17,297 nucleotides of DNA, from the NCBI GenBank assembly GCA_030407315.1, contig JALQPE010000188.1, positions 1 through 17,297 of the forward strand, given 5' to 3'. The notes beneath the pieces are model-generated. The model saw only the letters and a list, made by a program, of their open reading frames with translations. It was not told where the DNA came from and ran no database searches. The stretch is from Asparagopsis taxiformis (taxonomy: Eukaryota > Rhodophyta > Florideophyceae > Bonnemaisoniales > Bonnemaisoniaceae). Shown in pieces: positions 7,099-15,917 of the stretch (position 1 is its first letter; every line of letters begins with the position of its first letter). The position numbers were made by a program, and so were the translations under genes.

Positions 7099-7126
7099 AC
7101 AAGGACAAGTATTTGTCAGAAGCAAG

Positions 7127-8077
7127 ATGCCGCAGCGACCGGAAAAGCGTAAGCGTAACATGGATGAAGAGGAAATTTTACCAAACCCAGTTACCGAAAA
7201 TGTCACCCACCCTAGATGGATACAACAACTCATTCAAGACGGACTCCAGAAAATAGGCACAATTCAGAGTGCAATTATCAAGAAGGAAAACGTTATCGCC
7301 AAATTGGATGATCACATTGCCAGGGAATCCGTGCCCCCAAGCCTTCGCATCAAGCTCAAGATCATGGTTACGGAGGAGCAACAACAAAATATGGATAAAA
7401 TCCTGGCAGAAGCTACGACGTTGTTCAACGAAAAAATTTTGACCGGACTTAAACAGATCCGCAAAGAGGAGCTCAAAAGCCTTCAGACCAAAGCCGACCA
7501 CACTGTACAAGCATGGAAGCAGGAGCTCCATACTACAATCTGTCAGATGAAGGAGGAAAAAATTATCCAACCAACTACATCAGACTTGACAGACACCCTG
7601 CAGATTTTCAACGACTTCAAAACCCAACGAGCGGAGCAAGAAAAACAGTTACGGACAACAGACTTCCACCACCGGAAGAAACTAATGAAGGAAAAGGAAC
7701 AATTCATGCAGCGGAAGCAACAACAAAACCTGGATCAAACCCTGACCGACCCAAACTTCACTGCATTACAGAACCAAATTGAAAAACTCTCGGAACAAGT
7801 GGCAATGCTATCAAAAAACGACCGAGCCAAACCGGCCCCCAACAAAAAAGGGAACGGCGGTGGCAACCCAAGAACGAGACACACCAAACGGTCACAGATG
7901 AAGAAAAATGGACAAACGGAAACGAACGGTCCCCCGAAAAAAAGACCGACTGCGAAACCAACAACCGAAAACCAAGACGGTATAGGAAACGTAAACCAAA
8001 GAGCCCAGTTCCATTCCCGAAATCCAACACGCCCATCGGGATCAAAGCGGAAAAATTCTCGAGCGAGGCTCAATTAG
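7127..8077 (+). CDS. PLE ORF1: basic, probably coiled-coil protein, copy 3
   Basis: This 316-residue reading frame is identical to copy 1 ORF1: basic N-terminal cluster, long E/K/Q-rich helical region, and Gly/Lys/Arg-rich tail with a second basic patch at the C-terminus (SKRKNSRAR). The five-C run is intact here, which supports the 316-residue form as the original and the copy 2 form as the exception. It ends 26 bp before the first ORF2 AUG (8104), with the -1 frame open across the overlap. Confidence 0.82.
   Translation: MPQRPEKRKRNMDEEEILPNPVTENVTHPRWIQQLIQDGLQKIGTIQSAIIKKENVIAKLDDHIARESVPPSLRIKLKIMVTEEQQQNMDKILAEATTLFNEKILTGLKQIRKEELKSLQTKADHTVQAWKQELHTTICQMKEEKIIQPTTSDLTDTLQIFNDFKTQRAEQEKQLRTTDFHHRKKLMKEKEQFMQRKQQQNLDQTLTDPNFTALQNQIEKLSEQVAMLSKNDRAKPAPNKKGNGGGNPRTRHTKRSQMKKNGQTETNGPPKKRPTAKPTTENQDGIGNVNQRAQFHSRNPTRPSGSKRKNSRARLN
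7813..7864 (+). promoter_or_regulatory. Candidate -1 frameshift signal, copy 3
   Basis: A AAA AAC is at 7813-7819, followed by a 6-nt spacer and the same stem-loop at 7826-7864. The downstream ORF2 frame is open, so a fusion could form, but the RT end is altered by the later A deletion. Confidence 0.72.
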
Positions 8078-8103
8078 TCCTCCGTCTCGGACATAAATTC
8101 GCA

Positions 8104-9552
8104 ATGAGCAGACCTCTGAAACCAACCCTCAAGTCGCTCATCGAATCCACACACACCTCCTTACAATATCATTTCGACTCCCTATCACATCAAGAACTGA
8201 CAAACTGGGAGCAATGGAGGAATACATTGCAGAGGGAAACGGAAAAGATTCGCGAGCCACGACCAACCTGTCTGGCTAGAAAAATTCGCAAAGGAGTCAA
8301 TGACCTCAAAGCAATGGAAGTGGTGATAAAACCAGCAGACAAAAACTTGGGTATAGTTCCAATTCGAGGTGACTACTACAATAGCTTGCTAGCTACACAC
8401 CTTTGTTCACCAGGTTTCCGAAAAGTTAAGGAGTTCCCTCACGCGAAAATTTTGGAAAGAATGAGAAACATACTCAAGAACCCCTGGGCTGTAGAAGGAT
8501 GGAAGAAAGCAAAATGGTTAACACACGCAGAAAACGCAATGGAACCCTCACCTTTCTACATAATTCCCAAATTACACAAGAAAACCCTGGGAACTCGCCC
8601 TATTACAGCGCAGCATTCTTACATGCTCGCACCACTCAGCAAAGCTCTGGCTACTATTCTTCAAGAAGAAGTTGAACAAATTACAGAAATAGCCAGAGAC
8701 TCAAAACACATCATGCAGCAATTGGAAACGTTCACGAGTAGCGAAGACCTCGCATTTGTGACATATGACGTGGAACAATTATATCCCAACATTGACATTC
8801 GAGATGCTATACAGGTATTACGTGAAAACGTAATAGCACTAAGAAGATTCAATGGATTCTGGACTAACATTCTTCAATTAATAATGTACAATAATTATGT
8901 ACAAGCCAATGGAGAAATTTATGTACAGCAAACAGGAACAGCCACCGGTACGCAAGTCGCACCGCCGTTTGCAAATTTATACCTCTACCACAAATTCAAG
9001 AAGGCACTGTCAACCCCGAACATACTGTTCCAAAGCAGATATATTGACGACGGCTTTTTGCTTGTCAAGACGAAATCTGCTGGTGAAGAAATTATTGATG
9101 CCCTGAAAAACGCATCAAACCTTCGTCTAACGTCGCACATCAGCGACACAAAAGCAATCTACCTCGATATAGAGGTATACAAAGGAATGAGATACAGACA
9201 AGAATTTAGGCTTGACACCAAAGTGTATTTTAAGCCAACAAACAATTTTCTCTATTTACCCTTCAACAGTGACCATCCCATACAACAAAAGCTAGGGATC
9301 ATTAAGGGTGAAGCCATAAGATGCATGAGGAATAGTTCCAACAAATCGAACTGGCTATGGGCAGTCAACCTCATCTTTAAAGGACTAATGGCCAGAGGAT
9401 ACCCACCTCTCACAATCAAAAGGGTGTGGAGAAAAATAAGATATGAAGACCGAAACAAATACATATTCGACGAGACCAAATGCAACAAACCGGAAAAGAA
9501 TTTGTACTCACTTCATACCATCCTCTACTCAAGCAAAATTTCAAGCGGTTAA
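8104..9552 (+). CDS. PLE ORF2: Penelope-like RT, copy 3, frameshifted C-terminus
   Basis: The 482 residues match copy 1 up to about residue 465 and then run 17 residues out of frame to a stop at 9550-9552. The cause is loss of one A in the run 9494-9497. All catalytic motifs (PKLHK, YDVEQLYPN, GTATGTQVAPPFANL, YIDD) and the LDIEVYK and KPT parts of the thumb are retained. About 62 C-terminal residues are lost; they continue in another frame from about 9498, where an extra A at 9677-9683 also removes the usual stop. Both indels are in A runs, so assembly error is possible. Otherwise this copy is probably crippled. Confidence 0.85.
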   Translation: MSRPLKPTLKSLIESTHTSLQYHFDSLSHQELTNWEQWRNTLQRETEKIREPRPTCLARKIRKGVNDLKAMEVVIKPADKNLGIVPIRGDYYNSLLATHLCSPGFRKVKEFPHAKILERMRNILKNPWAVEGWKKAKWLTHAENAMEPSPFYIIPKLHKKTLGTRPITAQHSYMLAPLSKALATILQEEVEQITEIARDSKHIMQQLETFTSSEDLAFVTYDVEQLYPNIDIRDAIQVLRENVIALRRFNGFWTNILQLIMYNNYVQANGEIYVQQTGTATGTQVAPPFANLYLYHKFKKALSTPNILFQSRYIDDGFLLVKTKSAGEEIIDALKNASNLRLTSHISDTKAIYLDIEVYKGMRYRQEFRLDTKVYFKPTNNFLYLPFNSDHPIQQKLGIIKGEAIRCMRNSSNKSNWLWAVNLIFKGLMARGYPPLTIKRVWRKIRYEDRNKYIFDETKCNKPEKNLYSLHTILYSSKISSG

Positions 9553-9899
9553 TATCACAGTACCCTGTCAGACCACTGCTAATCACGAAACGGCTCAACT
9601 CATTCAATATAAGACAGAACACTATCCTGGAATCGTTTCCACCCATGATGATATTCAAAGACTTTGAAACACTTGGAAAAAAATTGATTTCCGCCAAACA
9701 ACATTGGAAATATAAGTGCCAACGGGAAAAAGATTCAAACATTGGCACCGATCAAGTTCCTGTCTTATCGACGAAAACATAGTACCAGAAATTAGCGAAA
9801 GCTGAATTTTCAGCACATTTTGAGAGTCCAATCACCCATATTAGTTGGGCGGAATCAATTGCCCGAAATGGCCAGATTTCCGACGATGGATTCTCAATT
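9553..9899 (+). other. Displaced ORF2 C-terminal coding sequence and 3' UTR, copy 3
   Basis: The first ~130 bp still encode the usual RT C-terminal residues in a shifted frame, readable from about 9498. The rest matches the 3' UTR of the other copies, including the small hairpin. No independent gene is present. Confidence 0.6.
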
Positions 9900-10101
9900 T
9901 AAGTAGGTCTCTACCGTAGTAGATTCATTTTCCATCCCTTGCCAGAGCTGATGAAGGTAATAAATTACCGAAACGTTCTCTCGAAGCAACGGATGTTATC
10001 TACCTACGACCTACGCCAGTGACAGCCGCCTACATCACAAGGTCCTAAGCGCGCTCAGCAACCCAAGTCTACACAACGACTTTCAAGAAAAAATCCCCTA
10101 A
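9900..10101 (+). repeat. Penelope pLTR 4, closing the array
   Basis: The 202-bp repeat is identical to pLTR 2 and 3 through AAAAAATCCCCTAA (10088-10101). Its next base is T, where the internal copies have A (…TAAACAAGG). Here the pLTR end continues into telomeric repeat, so this is the true 3' junction of the array with chromosomal DNA. Confidence 0.92.
9919..10003 (+). ncRNA. Hammerhead ribozyme lacking stem III (pLTR 4)
   Basis: CTGATGA is at 9948-9954, GAAA at 9970-9973, and cleavage is predicted between 9977 and 9978. The architecture is the same as in the other three. Cutting here would remove the telomere-like 3' tail from a copy 3 transcript. Confidence 0.9.
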
Positions 10102-10173
10102 TCCCCCTAAAAAATCCCTAATCCCCTAATCCCCTAAATCCCCTAAAATCCCCTAATCCCCTAATCCCCTAAA
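10102..10173. repeat. Interstitial telomeric tract at the array's inner junction
   Basis: About 72 bp of TCCCCCTAAAAAA, CCCCTAAT and CCCCTAAA units lie in the same orientation as the terminal array and continue the pLTR 4 tail without a break. This is most simply the remnant of the former chromosome end onto which the PLE array was added. It ends at CCCCTAAA before unrelated sequence. Confidence 0.9.
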
Positions 10174-10359
10174 GCTCCATTGCGATTATGGCCAATCTAT
10201 TTCGTCGACGCGCGCGCTCGTAACGATTGTGTCTGGCTGAGTCCGCATGCATCCGCGGATTAGTTAGTAAGCGAGCGTACGCGGGGCGACTCGATTACGT
10301 GACATGGCGGGTCTGTGCGAACGCGTGAGCGCGATCGAACCTGCGAGTCTGGCGTCATG

Positions 10360-10607
10360 TGTAGCGCCTTTTTACGAATTTCCCTTTATTTCCCCTTTCT
10401 GGGTTTTTATGACGAATTCTTTTTCCCAAATATTCCCATTTTTGCGTGCGAGCGAGCGACCGCCGGCTGGCCACGCAAGGACAACCTGTCCTGAGTACTT
10501 AGCTATTAATGGTCCTTCTGCTTCGCACTTTACCAATAAACAGTCAGCATCTTCGCAACTACGAGTTAAGCGTCTAGCGCGTCGCGAGGACAGATTGCGT
10601 TACGACA
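10360..10607 (+). repeat. Possible solo LTR of a gypsy-type element
   Basis: The segment begins TGTAGC and ends TTGCGTTACGACA, resembling the termini of the nearby gypsy LTR read in its own sense (TGTAGCCC… to …TTGCGTAACACA). It holds AATAAA near 10535 and T-rich blocks early on, a layout usual for LTRs. No clear target duplication flanks it and no second copy is in the window, so this rests on end similarity and layout only. Confidence 0.35.
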
Positions 10608-10885
10608 CTGCGTGCGGGGTTGCTTACGATCGCCGACGTTCGCGTGCGCGCTGCGCATGAACCGATTGGGGAACTGCGTCGCACCGCAATAGCGTGTGTT
10701 GTGTCCCACGCCACTAGACCAGGGATTTACGACCCATGCGTGGATTGCGTTTTGCTCTAGTTTACTTGGTGAGCTCCCTCTGAGATCACGGCTTGCGCCA
10801 GCCCGCGAATCCCTTGTTGCGATTGATCCCTGCGCGTTCCGCTGTTGGACCACCCGATCGCCACCGCGACCGAGCGACGCGAGAA

Positions 10886-10982
10886 ATGCAAGTTCACCAG
10901 CGCGATCCAGTTCACGTCTCCCTGACCCGGCTAGCAATTCTAGAACCTCTTACCGATCGCCATCCCGGCTGGTCCTACAGCG
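10886..10982 (+). pseudogene. 5' part of a short reading frame interrupted by the gypsy insertion
   Basis: An ATG at 10886 (A at -3) opens a frame that runs without a stop to the insertion point at 10982. If the gypsy element and one AGCG copy are removed, it continues in the same phase at 15918 and ends at TGA 16049-16051, about 76 codons in all. I recognise no domain. A frame this short can arise by chance, so a real gene is only a possibility. Confidence 0.25.
10979..10982. repeat. Left target-site duplication AGCG
   Basis: AGCG directly abuts the outer TG of the left LTR and is repeated at 15914-15917 next to the outer CA of the right LTR. A 4-bp duplication fits a Ty3/gypsy-type integrase. 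Confidence 0.8.
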
Positions 10983-11306
10983 TGTGGTACGAAACGGGCG
11001 GCATGCTCTGTTTCCTCAGACTGCGCGGTGTGTTCGTGATTCGAAGCACGTATGCGAAATCAAATTAAGTACAAGATCGATGATCGATGGCTCCTCCGGA
11101 CGGAAGACGCCATCGACGTTTTATTTCGGATAAGAAAATTTCGTGAACGTAGATCGACTGTTGCGAATGTAGTACCAGGGTCGACCCTGGTACTGGCCTA
11201 CAGAGGTCGAGGAATGTACGGCACAGCAGTACAGTGCCCCTATCGATATCTGCAGGTAATCACAAGTGCCAGTAGCGATTTCAGCGAATAGCGCCGGCGG
11301 GCTACA
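10983..11306 (-). repeat. Gypsy 3' LTR (left)
   Basis: The repeat runs TGTG to TACA on the plus strand, that is TGTAGC to CCACA in element sense. Its partner is at 15590-15913, with mismatches at 10987, 10992, the C/T in GGGCGG(C/T)ATG, the A/C in AAATT(A/C)AGT, and inside the palindrome. Element-sense AATAAA lies at 11125-11120. A perfect 24-bp palindrome is at 11171-11194. Confidence 0.93.
11171..11194. repeat. 24-bp perfect palindrome in the gypsy LTR
   Basis: The half-site AGTACCAGGGTC is followed at once by its exact reverse complement. The right LTR has the same structure at 15778-15801, with one mismatch near the centre (A for C). It could be a binding site for a dimeric factor or a cruciform; no function is known to me. 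Confidence 0.85.
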
Positions 11307-11324
11307 CTGCCCCCATGAGGACAA
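11307..11324 (-). other. Gypsy polypurine tract region
   Basis: In element sense the bases just before the 3' LTR read TCATGGGGGCAG, a short G-rich run next to TGTAGC. This is where the plus-strand primer (polypurine tract) must lie. It is shorter and less pure than most. Confidence 0.5.
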
Positions 11325-11345
11325 GTGGACTGCAAGCCGATGTGC

Positions 11346-12306
11346 TCATATAGAAATGCCAAGCTGGCGCTTGATCCTAGAAACGAGTCGTGGGTTTCCA
11401 CTGTATGTGGATAGAAATTCGTGGTTATGTCGTATGCGGTAGGTACGCGCGAGATCTTCTAAGACTTCATTTTTGAAATGGGAGCCTCGATCGGACACCC
11501 AAACCAGCGGAGCAATAAAAATGCGGGTCCAACGCGCGAGAACCTCTGCTGTGTGTGCAGCCGTAGCTGCTTCAGTAGGTTCTAGCCAACAATAACCACT
11601 CAAGTCGCCTTTGACAACCAGTACGTACTTGAATTCCTTGTCACTTGCACCGAGAAACAGGTAATCAAAATGTAATACTTCGTTTCGTTTGCGGGCGTGA
11701 AGTGTACTTGCAAGCGGTCGGGGGACCTTGTTACCCGACTTAGCCAGCAAGCACAGCAACCATGACGAGACGAATGCGCGCACATCATGACACTGATCGT
11801 TCCATGTGAAATGTTCTCGAAGTGCATGCCACGTCGGGTCAGCACCACGGTGACCTGCAGTTCCACCGTGTGCGATTGTGAGAAGCCTCAGCTCCAGGTC
11901 GATGCATCCATACGGAATCCAAGCTGCGGAGTTGGTTCGAATTATGCCATGGTCATTTTCTACTCTTGAATTGGGCGGTGTGCTATGCTTGTGAATGCAC
12001 TGCAATTTGCGAATTTCTTTTGCAGTAGGCCAGTCGAATTCTGGAGAGTCAGGTGGTGAAATTACACCACTGAATGGTATTGGTGCAGAAACACGGCGAA
12101 TGGCGGGCTTTTTACGATATCCACGCATCCAGCGTGTCATCATGTCCGACCATGTGTTACTGTCTCCAGGAACGTGTTCGATGTGATAGGTAAATCAGCT
12201 CAAGTAGAGCGCCCAACGTACTACTTTCAGAACTTTATGACGTCCCAGTGACGGGACGATAGCAGCTGGGTTGAACGCAAACAGCAAGTTGCGGTGGTCG
12301 GAAATA
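11346..12306 (-). pseudogene. Gypsy pol 3' part: RNase H end and truncated integrase
   Basis: This frame begins about 12306 with SDHRNLLFAF, the end of RNase H displaced by a frameshift from the RT frame. It meets a TGA at 12197-12195 and continues as an open stretch of 265 codons from 12143. The zinc-binding region HGGTAGHRG…C…W-LLC lacks one expected cysteine (W in its place). The integrase core shows the first Asp in LHFDYLFLG and the second in WVSDRGSHFKN. Sequence then departs from the family after HNHEFLSTYS, the third catalytic residue (Glu) is missing, and a stop follows at 11346, 40 bp before the LTR. The whole integrase C-terminus is gone, probably by deletion. Confidence 0.85.
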
Positions 12307-14086
12307 CTCGAGTAGTAGCATCACACGATAGCATGTAATCCAATTTCCGGAAAGCCTGTACGACGGCAAACGCTTCACGCTCGTATGTAGACCAATGGTC
12401 TTCGCGCTCGGAAAATGTTCCACTGAGAAAAGTGAGCGGTTGGTGTGTTTGGATGGCTTGTGGTTTTGAAAGCTCTCGTGCATTGCATTGGGTTGCTGCT
12501 ACTGCCCAGTATTTTTCCGACGCATCGGTGCGTATGCACAAAACAAGATCAGGGTTCCGATGCGCCAGGCGAGTGGCGTCTTGGATTTGCTCCTGTAGGT
12601 CTCGAAAGGCTGTCGAATGTGTCTCACTCCAGCCTACTGTCGACAGAGACAACTTAGCGATAGCCTTCTTCTTTCTATTTCCACCCACTTTGCTGTAAGC
12701 TTGCTCCAACAGTTTGCGAAATGGAGAAACGCGCTCGGCGAAAGAAGTGATGCTGTTTGAGATACAGCTTAAACCATGTACATATTCACACATCTCTGCA
12801 GCTGTAAGTGGTTCGGAAGCGCTGCGCAACCCACAAATGTTTTTCGGGTTATAGCGAACACCTTCTCTATCGATTATGCAGCCACACCAAGACACTTCAC
12901 TCAAGAAAAAATCTGACTTCTTCAGTGATACGACCAAACGTCTTGAGCGAAAAATCTCAAAAAAGCGGCGCAGCGTTTTCAATAGCTGTTCTTCATTGCT
13001 ATCATACAACATAAATTCGTCCAGCCATGCCTTAAGATGATCCCTGATCTCTGTAAAGCACTGTTCAACCTTTTCCTGAGGGTTAGCCGCTGAATTACAG
13101 CCTCCTTGGGTCGTCCGGGTAGGAATGACGACACTATCTTCTGTCATAAATGCGAATAGTGGCTGGCTATCAGCGTGCAATGGCAGCTGCCAATAGCCGC
13201 TGCAGAAGTCTATGCCTGCAAAAGCCTTTGAACCACGGACGTCGGACAGTTCAGCATCGATATTTGGCATCGGCGAAAATGTCTGTACAGTGGCGTTATT
13301 GACTGCTCGATAGTCAATAGTTAAGCGATACATTGCCGGTGGTCGCTTCGGGACAATCAGCGGAGCAGACAACCATTCTGGTGATTCTGCAGGCCTCCCA
13401 AACCCTAATTTGCAAAGTTGTTGTGTATAACGAGTCGAAAACTCTCGTTTAGGTGCCGGATAGCGGCGTTGCTTTGCACGAATCGGAATGGAGTTGGGTT
13501 TGAGGTGCACGCGGAGTGGTTCAACATCAGCTGGCTTTCCTGCACCCAACTTCAATTTCGCAGTGTCACCAAACTCGCGCAACATTTTCTCTAGTGTGTC
13601 GGCGCCTGCTTCCGAGATTCCATTCGCACGTGCCTCCGATACTTTTTGATTGATGACTCCATCCTTCTCTATCGGAGATTCTGCCCCGAGATCCGTCCAA
13701 CCATCATTATCGTCTAGGTCTGCATCATCAGCACCACCGTCGGCGTGATAAACACCTTCGAGTACACGGGATATTTTTCAGTTCGGATCTTCGCCTTAGT
13801 TTCCGGTGACCAATTCGGAAACATCTACAATGCCAGCATGCTTCTCTGCTGCTGCCGCAAGAATTTTTCGCCTGTTGAGGTCTAGGGCTTCTGGGATGGG
13901 GCGTCCCAGGAGTGGTTCTCCTAGCGTTTGATCGGTCACGAGCCATGAAAGGAGGCATAACACAAGCACTGTTCCATGCCTGATGTGCAATTCTGTGTCA
14001 ATTTTGGCAATGCGACTACACACAATTTCAGCCGGTTTCCCGTCTATGTTGCAGGCTGCCATGCTAAACTTACGAACGCGTGGCAA
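12227..14086 (-). pseudogene. Gypsy pol: protease end, reverse transcriptase, RNase H
   Basis: One frame runs from about 14086 to 12227, broken by TAA at 13798-13796 and TGA at 13780-13778. The upstream part (14086-13799) is the C-terminal half of the aspartic protease, with PLLGRPIPEAL in the position of the family's GRP motif. The 452-codon stretch from 13585 holds RT: DYRAVNN, motif A GIDFCSGYWQLPL (D126), and motif C as WLDEF, where the second Asp of LDD is Glu (E190, codon 13018-13016). RNase H follows with TDASEKYWAV and YEREAFAVV. The frame shifts near 12305 just before the SDHRNL motif. RT activity is doubtful because of the catalytic change. Confidence 0.88.
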
Positions 14087-14834
14087 ATTTTTCTACGTTG
14101 AATTCGACACCAAAGCGTTCCATATCAGAGAGTATTTTGCTGTCCAGCAGATTGGCATCAGCCCCGATATCGGTACATATTTCTGTAATCATTTTGTCTC
14201 CGAATGTTGCATTGACTGTAATTCCTGCAGCATCGTTCATTATTCGTTCTGCATTGCCTTCTTCCATATTCTCGGATGCACGCATTATTGACTTGCCGCT
14301 GCGCTGCCGCAAGTTCTCGAAGAGGCGGTCTTTTTCCTTTTTAGGACACTCTATGCAGTCGCGAAGGTAGTGTCGAATACCCTTTTCGGCATATGTTTTC
14401 CACACGCATAGAGGAAGCTTGTCGTGTGACTTTTTACGCGTATTCGAAGTACTGCTGGATGCAACAGAATCACTTTTCGTAAAATGCACTCTAGCGCCTT
14501 GATTAGACTTTTTCGTAGCGTTTTCAGTCTTATCGTTGCCATAAACTTGGCAGTTTGAAGCTTCACAAACAAAAACTTCAGTGAACTGTTTGACGTTCTG
14601 TCCAATTGCTTCATCGTACTCTCCCAGTAAGACTTGGATATGTACCAAAGATAGCCGTATGATGAACATATGACATACATTCTGTTCCTCTGATATACGG
14701 ATAAGGAACAATCGTTCTTGAGCTGATGGCTGCAAAGCGATACACCAAAGATGGACCTGAGATGTCTTTCCGCTCATCTTTCTGACATCAGCGAAGTATC
14801 TCTTGCGCACAGTACAGATATCACGTACATTATA
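14070..14834 (-). pseudogene. Gypsy gag 3' part and protease active-site region
   Basis: The frame is open from about 14834 to 14070, shifted relative to the gag fragments before and the pol frame after it. Residues CVWKTYAEKGIRHYLRDC look like a retroviral-type zinc knuckle with only the first Cys, the His and the last Cys, so zinc binding is probably lost. ICTDIGADANLL is the aspartic protease active site, with DIG where DSG or DTG is expected (Asp codon 14171-14169). The frame then shifts about 14085 into the pol frame. Start codons are uncertain because this was probably part of one long polyprotein. Confidence 0.75.
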
Positions 14835-15561
14835 GGTTCATCTGAGGTATATCACCGGTACATATTCCTTTTCTTATAGGTTCTATCTTTCTGCGCAGCT
14901 CTCTTCGCAGCATTTGCGACTGTACGCGGGAGAGCATAAGGTTGATTGTCTTTTTCGGGCTGTTTTCGCGGAAGTCTCCACATCCAACTCGTTCCAGACT
15001 TTCGAAGAAATCGGCACAATATGACGTGACGCGAGCGTCTGCATCCGTGATAGACATGGGCATTTCACACCCATGCAATGCCTTTTCTATAGTGATTCCA
15101 TCGAAACCTTCTTGTTCAGATCAGTTAACAAGTGATTTTACATACTCCTCGATTTCTTTGTCCTCCAAGGTGCTAACAGAACTTGGATCTGCAGCGATTT
15201 CGTCGAATTTGCCCATGAAGACAAGATTCTTGAGAAGCGATCGATCTACGCTTGCACTGTAGGACAAAGACTTCAGAGTTGGTAATTCTGATTTCTTCGA
15301 AGCAATCTTGAGTTCGTATTGCTCACGTTCCTTGAGAAACTGTGCAACTTTGACTGGATCAACGCTGCGCAAGACTGGCGCAGTGACAGGGGCGAAAAGT
15401 GACATAGTGGCGGCACTTGGAGATTCGGTAGGAGATAAAGTTGCGTTGCTTGTCTGATCGGAAGGCTTGGCCATCTTGGCTTTGTCCTTGTTTCGTCTCT
15501 CGGAGAAACGAAGTGGCGAGTGCAGTGAGGGTTGAGAGCGCTGCGTCTGGCGCGTGTTCAT
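14830..15561 (-). pseudogene. Gypsy gag N-terminal part with an internal stop
   Basis: The frame starts at an ATG 29 bases inside the 5' LTR (15561). It is 146 codons to TGA 15123-15121, then continues in the same frame to TAA 14832-14830. The segment VKVAQFLKEREQYELKI and, after the stop, DADARVTSYCADFFESLERVG fit gag proteins of oomycete-type gypsy elements from memory. A single frameshift near 14835 separates it from the zinc-knuckle part. The in-frame TGA is most simply a decay mutation; nothing suggests readthrough. Confidence 0.72.
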
Positions 15562-15589
15562 CCGCGGTTGAACGCTTAACAGAAATTTC

Positions 15590-15913
15590 TGTGTTACGCA
15601 ACGGGCGGTATGCTCTGTTTCCTCAGACTGCGCGGTGTGTTCGTGATTCGAAGCACGTATGCGAAATCAAATTCAGTACAAGATCGATGATCGATGGCTC
15701 CTCCGGACGGAAGACGCCATCGACGTTTTATTTCGGATAAGAAAATTTCGTGAACGTAGATCGACTGTTGCGAATGTAGTACCAGGGTAGACCCTGGTAC
15801 TGGCCTACAGAGGTCGAGGAATGTACGGCACAGCAGTACAGTGCCCCTATCGATATCTGCAGGTAATCACAAGTGCCAGTAGCGATTTCAGCGAATAGCG
15901 CCGGCGGGCTACA
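15590..15913 (-). repeat. Gypsy 5' LTR (right)
   Basis: This 324-bp partner of 10983-11306 is 98.5% identical by hand count (5 mismatches, no gaps). In element sense it starts TGTAGC and ends AACACA. AATAAA in element sense is at 15732-15727. I could not recognise a tRNA-complementary primer-binding site in the bases that follow (15589 downward). Confidence 0.93.
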
Positions 15914-15917
15914 AGCG
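15914..15917. repeat. Right target-site duplication AGCG
   Basis: It matches 10979-10982 and abuts the LTR end. The pair fixes the element borders. Confidence 0.8.

Larger units (their letters stand above)
6897..9899 (+). mobile_element. Endonuclease-deficient Penelope-like element, copy 3 (centromere-proximal)
   Basis: The third tandem unit is 3003 bp. It has an A run of four instead of five at 9494-9497, a G at 9567 where the others have A, and an extra A in the run 9677-9683; the two indels cancel in length. ORF1 is intact, but ORF2 is frameshifted near its C-terminus. It is followed directly by the closing fourth pLTR. Confidence 0.92.
10174..10982. other. Subtelomeric region without a convincing gene
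   Basis: This is CpG-rich sequence between the old telomere tract and the gypsy element. Reading frames exist (for example 10304-10660 on the plus strand), but none shows a recognisable domain, and one (10696-11133) runs into the LTR. A possible solo LTR occupies 10360-10607. The last ~97 bp (10886-10982) are an open frame that continues on the far side of the gypsy insertion. Confidence 0.5.
10983..15913 (-). mobile_element. Degenerate Ty3/gypsy LTR retrotransposon
   Basis: The element is 4931 bp, read on the minus strand, with 324-bp LTRs at both ends and AGCG target duplications. Domain order is gag, protease, RT, RNase H, integrase, which is the Ty3/gypsy order. The protein sequences resemble oomycete gypsy elements as I recall them. 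The LTRs differ at 5 of 324 positions, so insertion is fairly recent, yet the coding region has at least four in-frame stops, three frameshifts and a missing integrase end. It was therefore probably already defective when it moved, or has decayed since. It cannot be autonomous. Confidence 0.93.

Noticed and set aside
10304..10660. 118-codon plus-strand frame
   Set aside because: It has no known domain, lies in CpG-rich sequence and covers the possible solo LTR; it is likely a chance frame.
10696..11133. 145-codon plus-strand frame
   Set aside because: It runs across the LTR boundary of a minus-strand element, so it cannot be an original gene.
15121..15123. Programmed readthrough of the gag TGA
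   Set aside because: Other stops and frameshifts in the same element make decay the simpler explanation, and no readthrough context was seen.
15590..15740. Plus-strand frame 15441-15740 and similar frames shared by both LTRs
   Set aside because: The repeated protein segment comes only from the LTR duplication and is antisense to the element.
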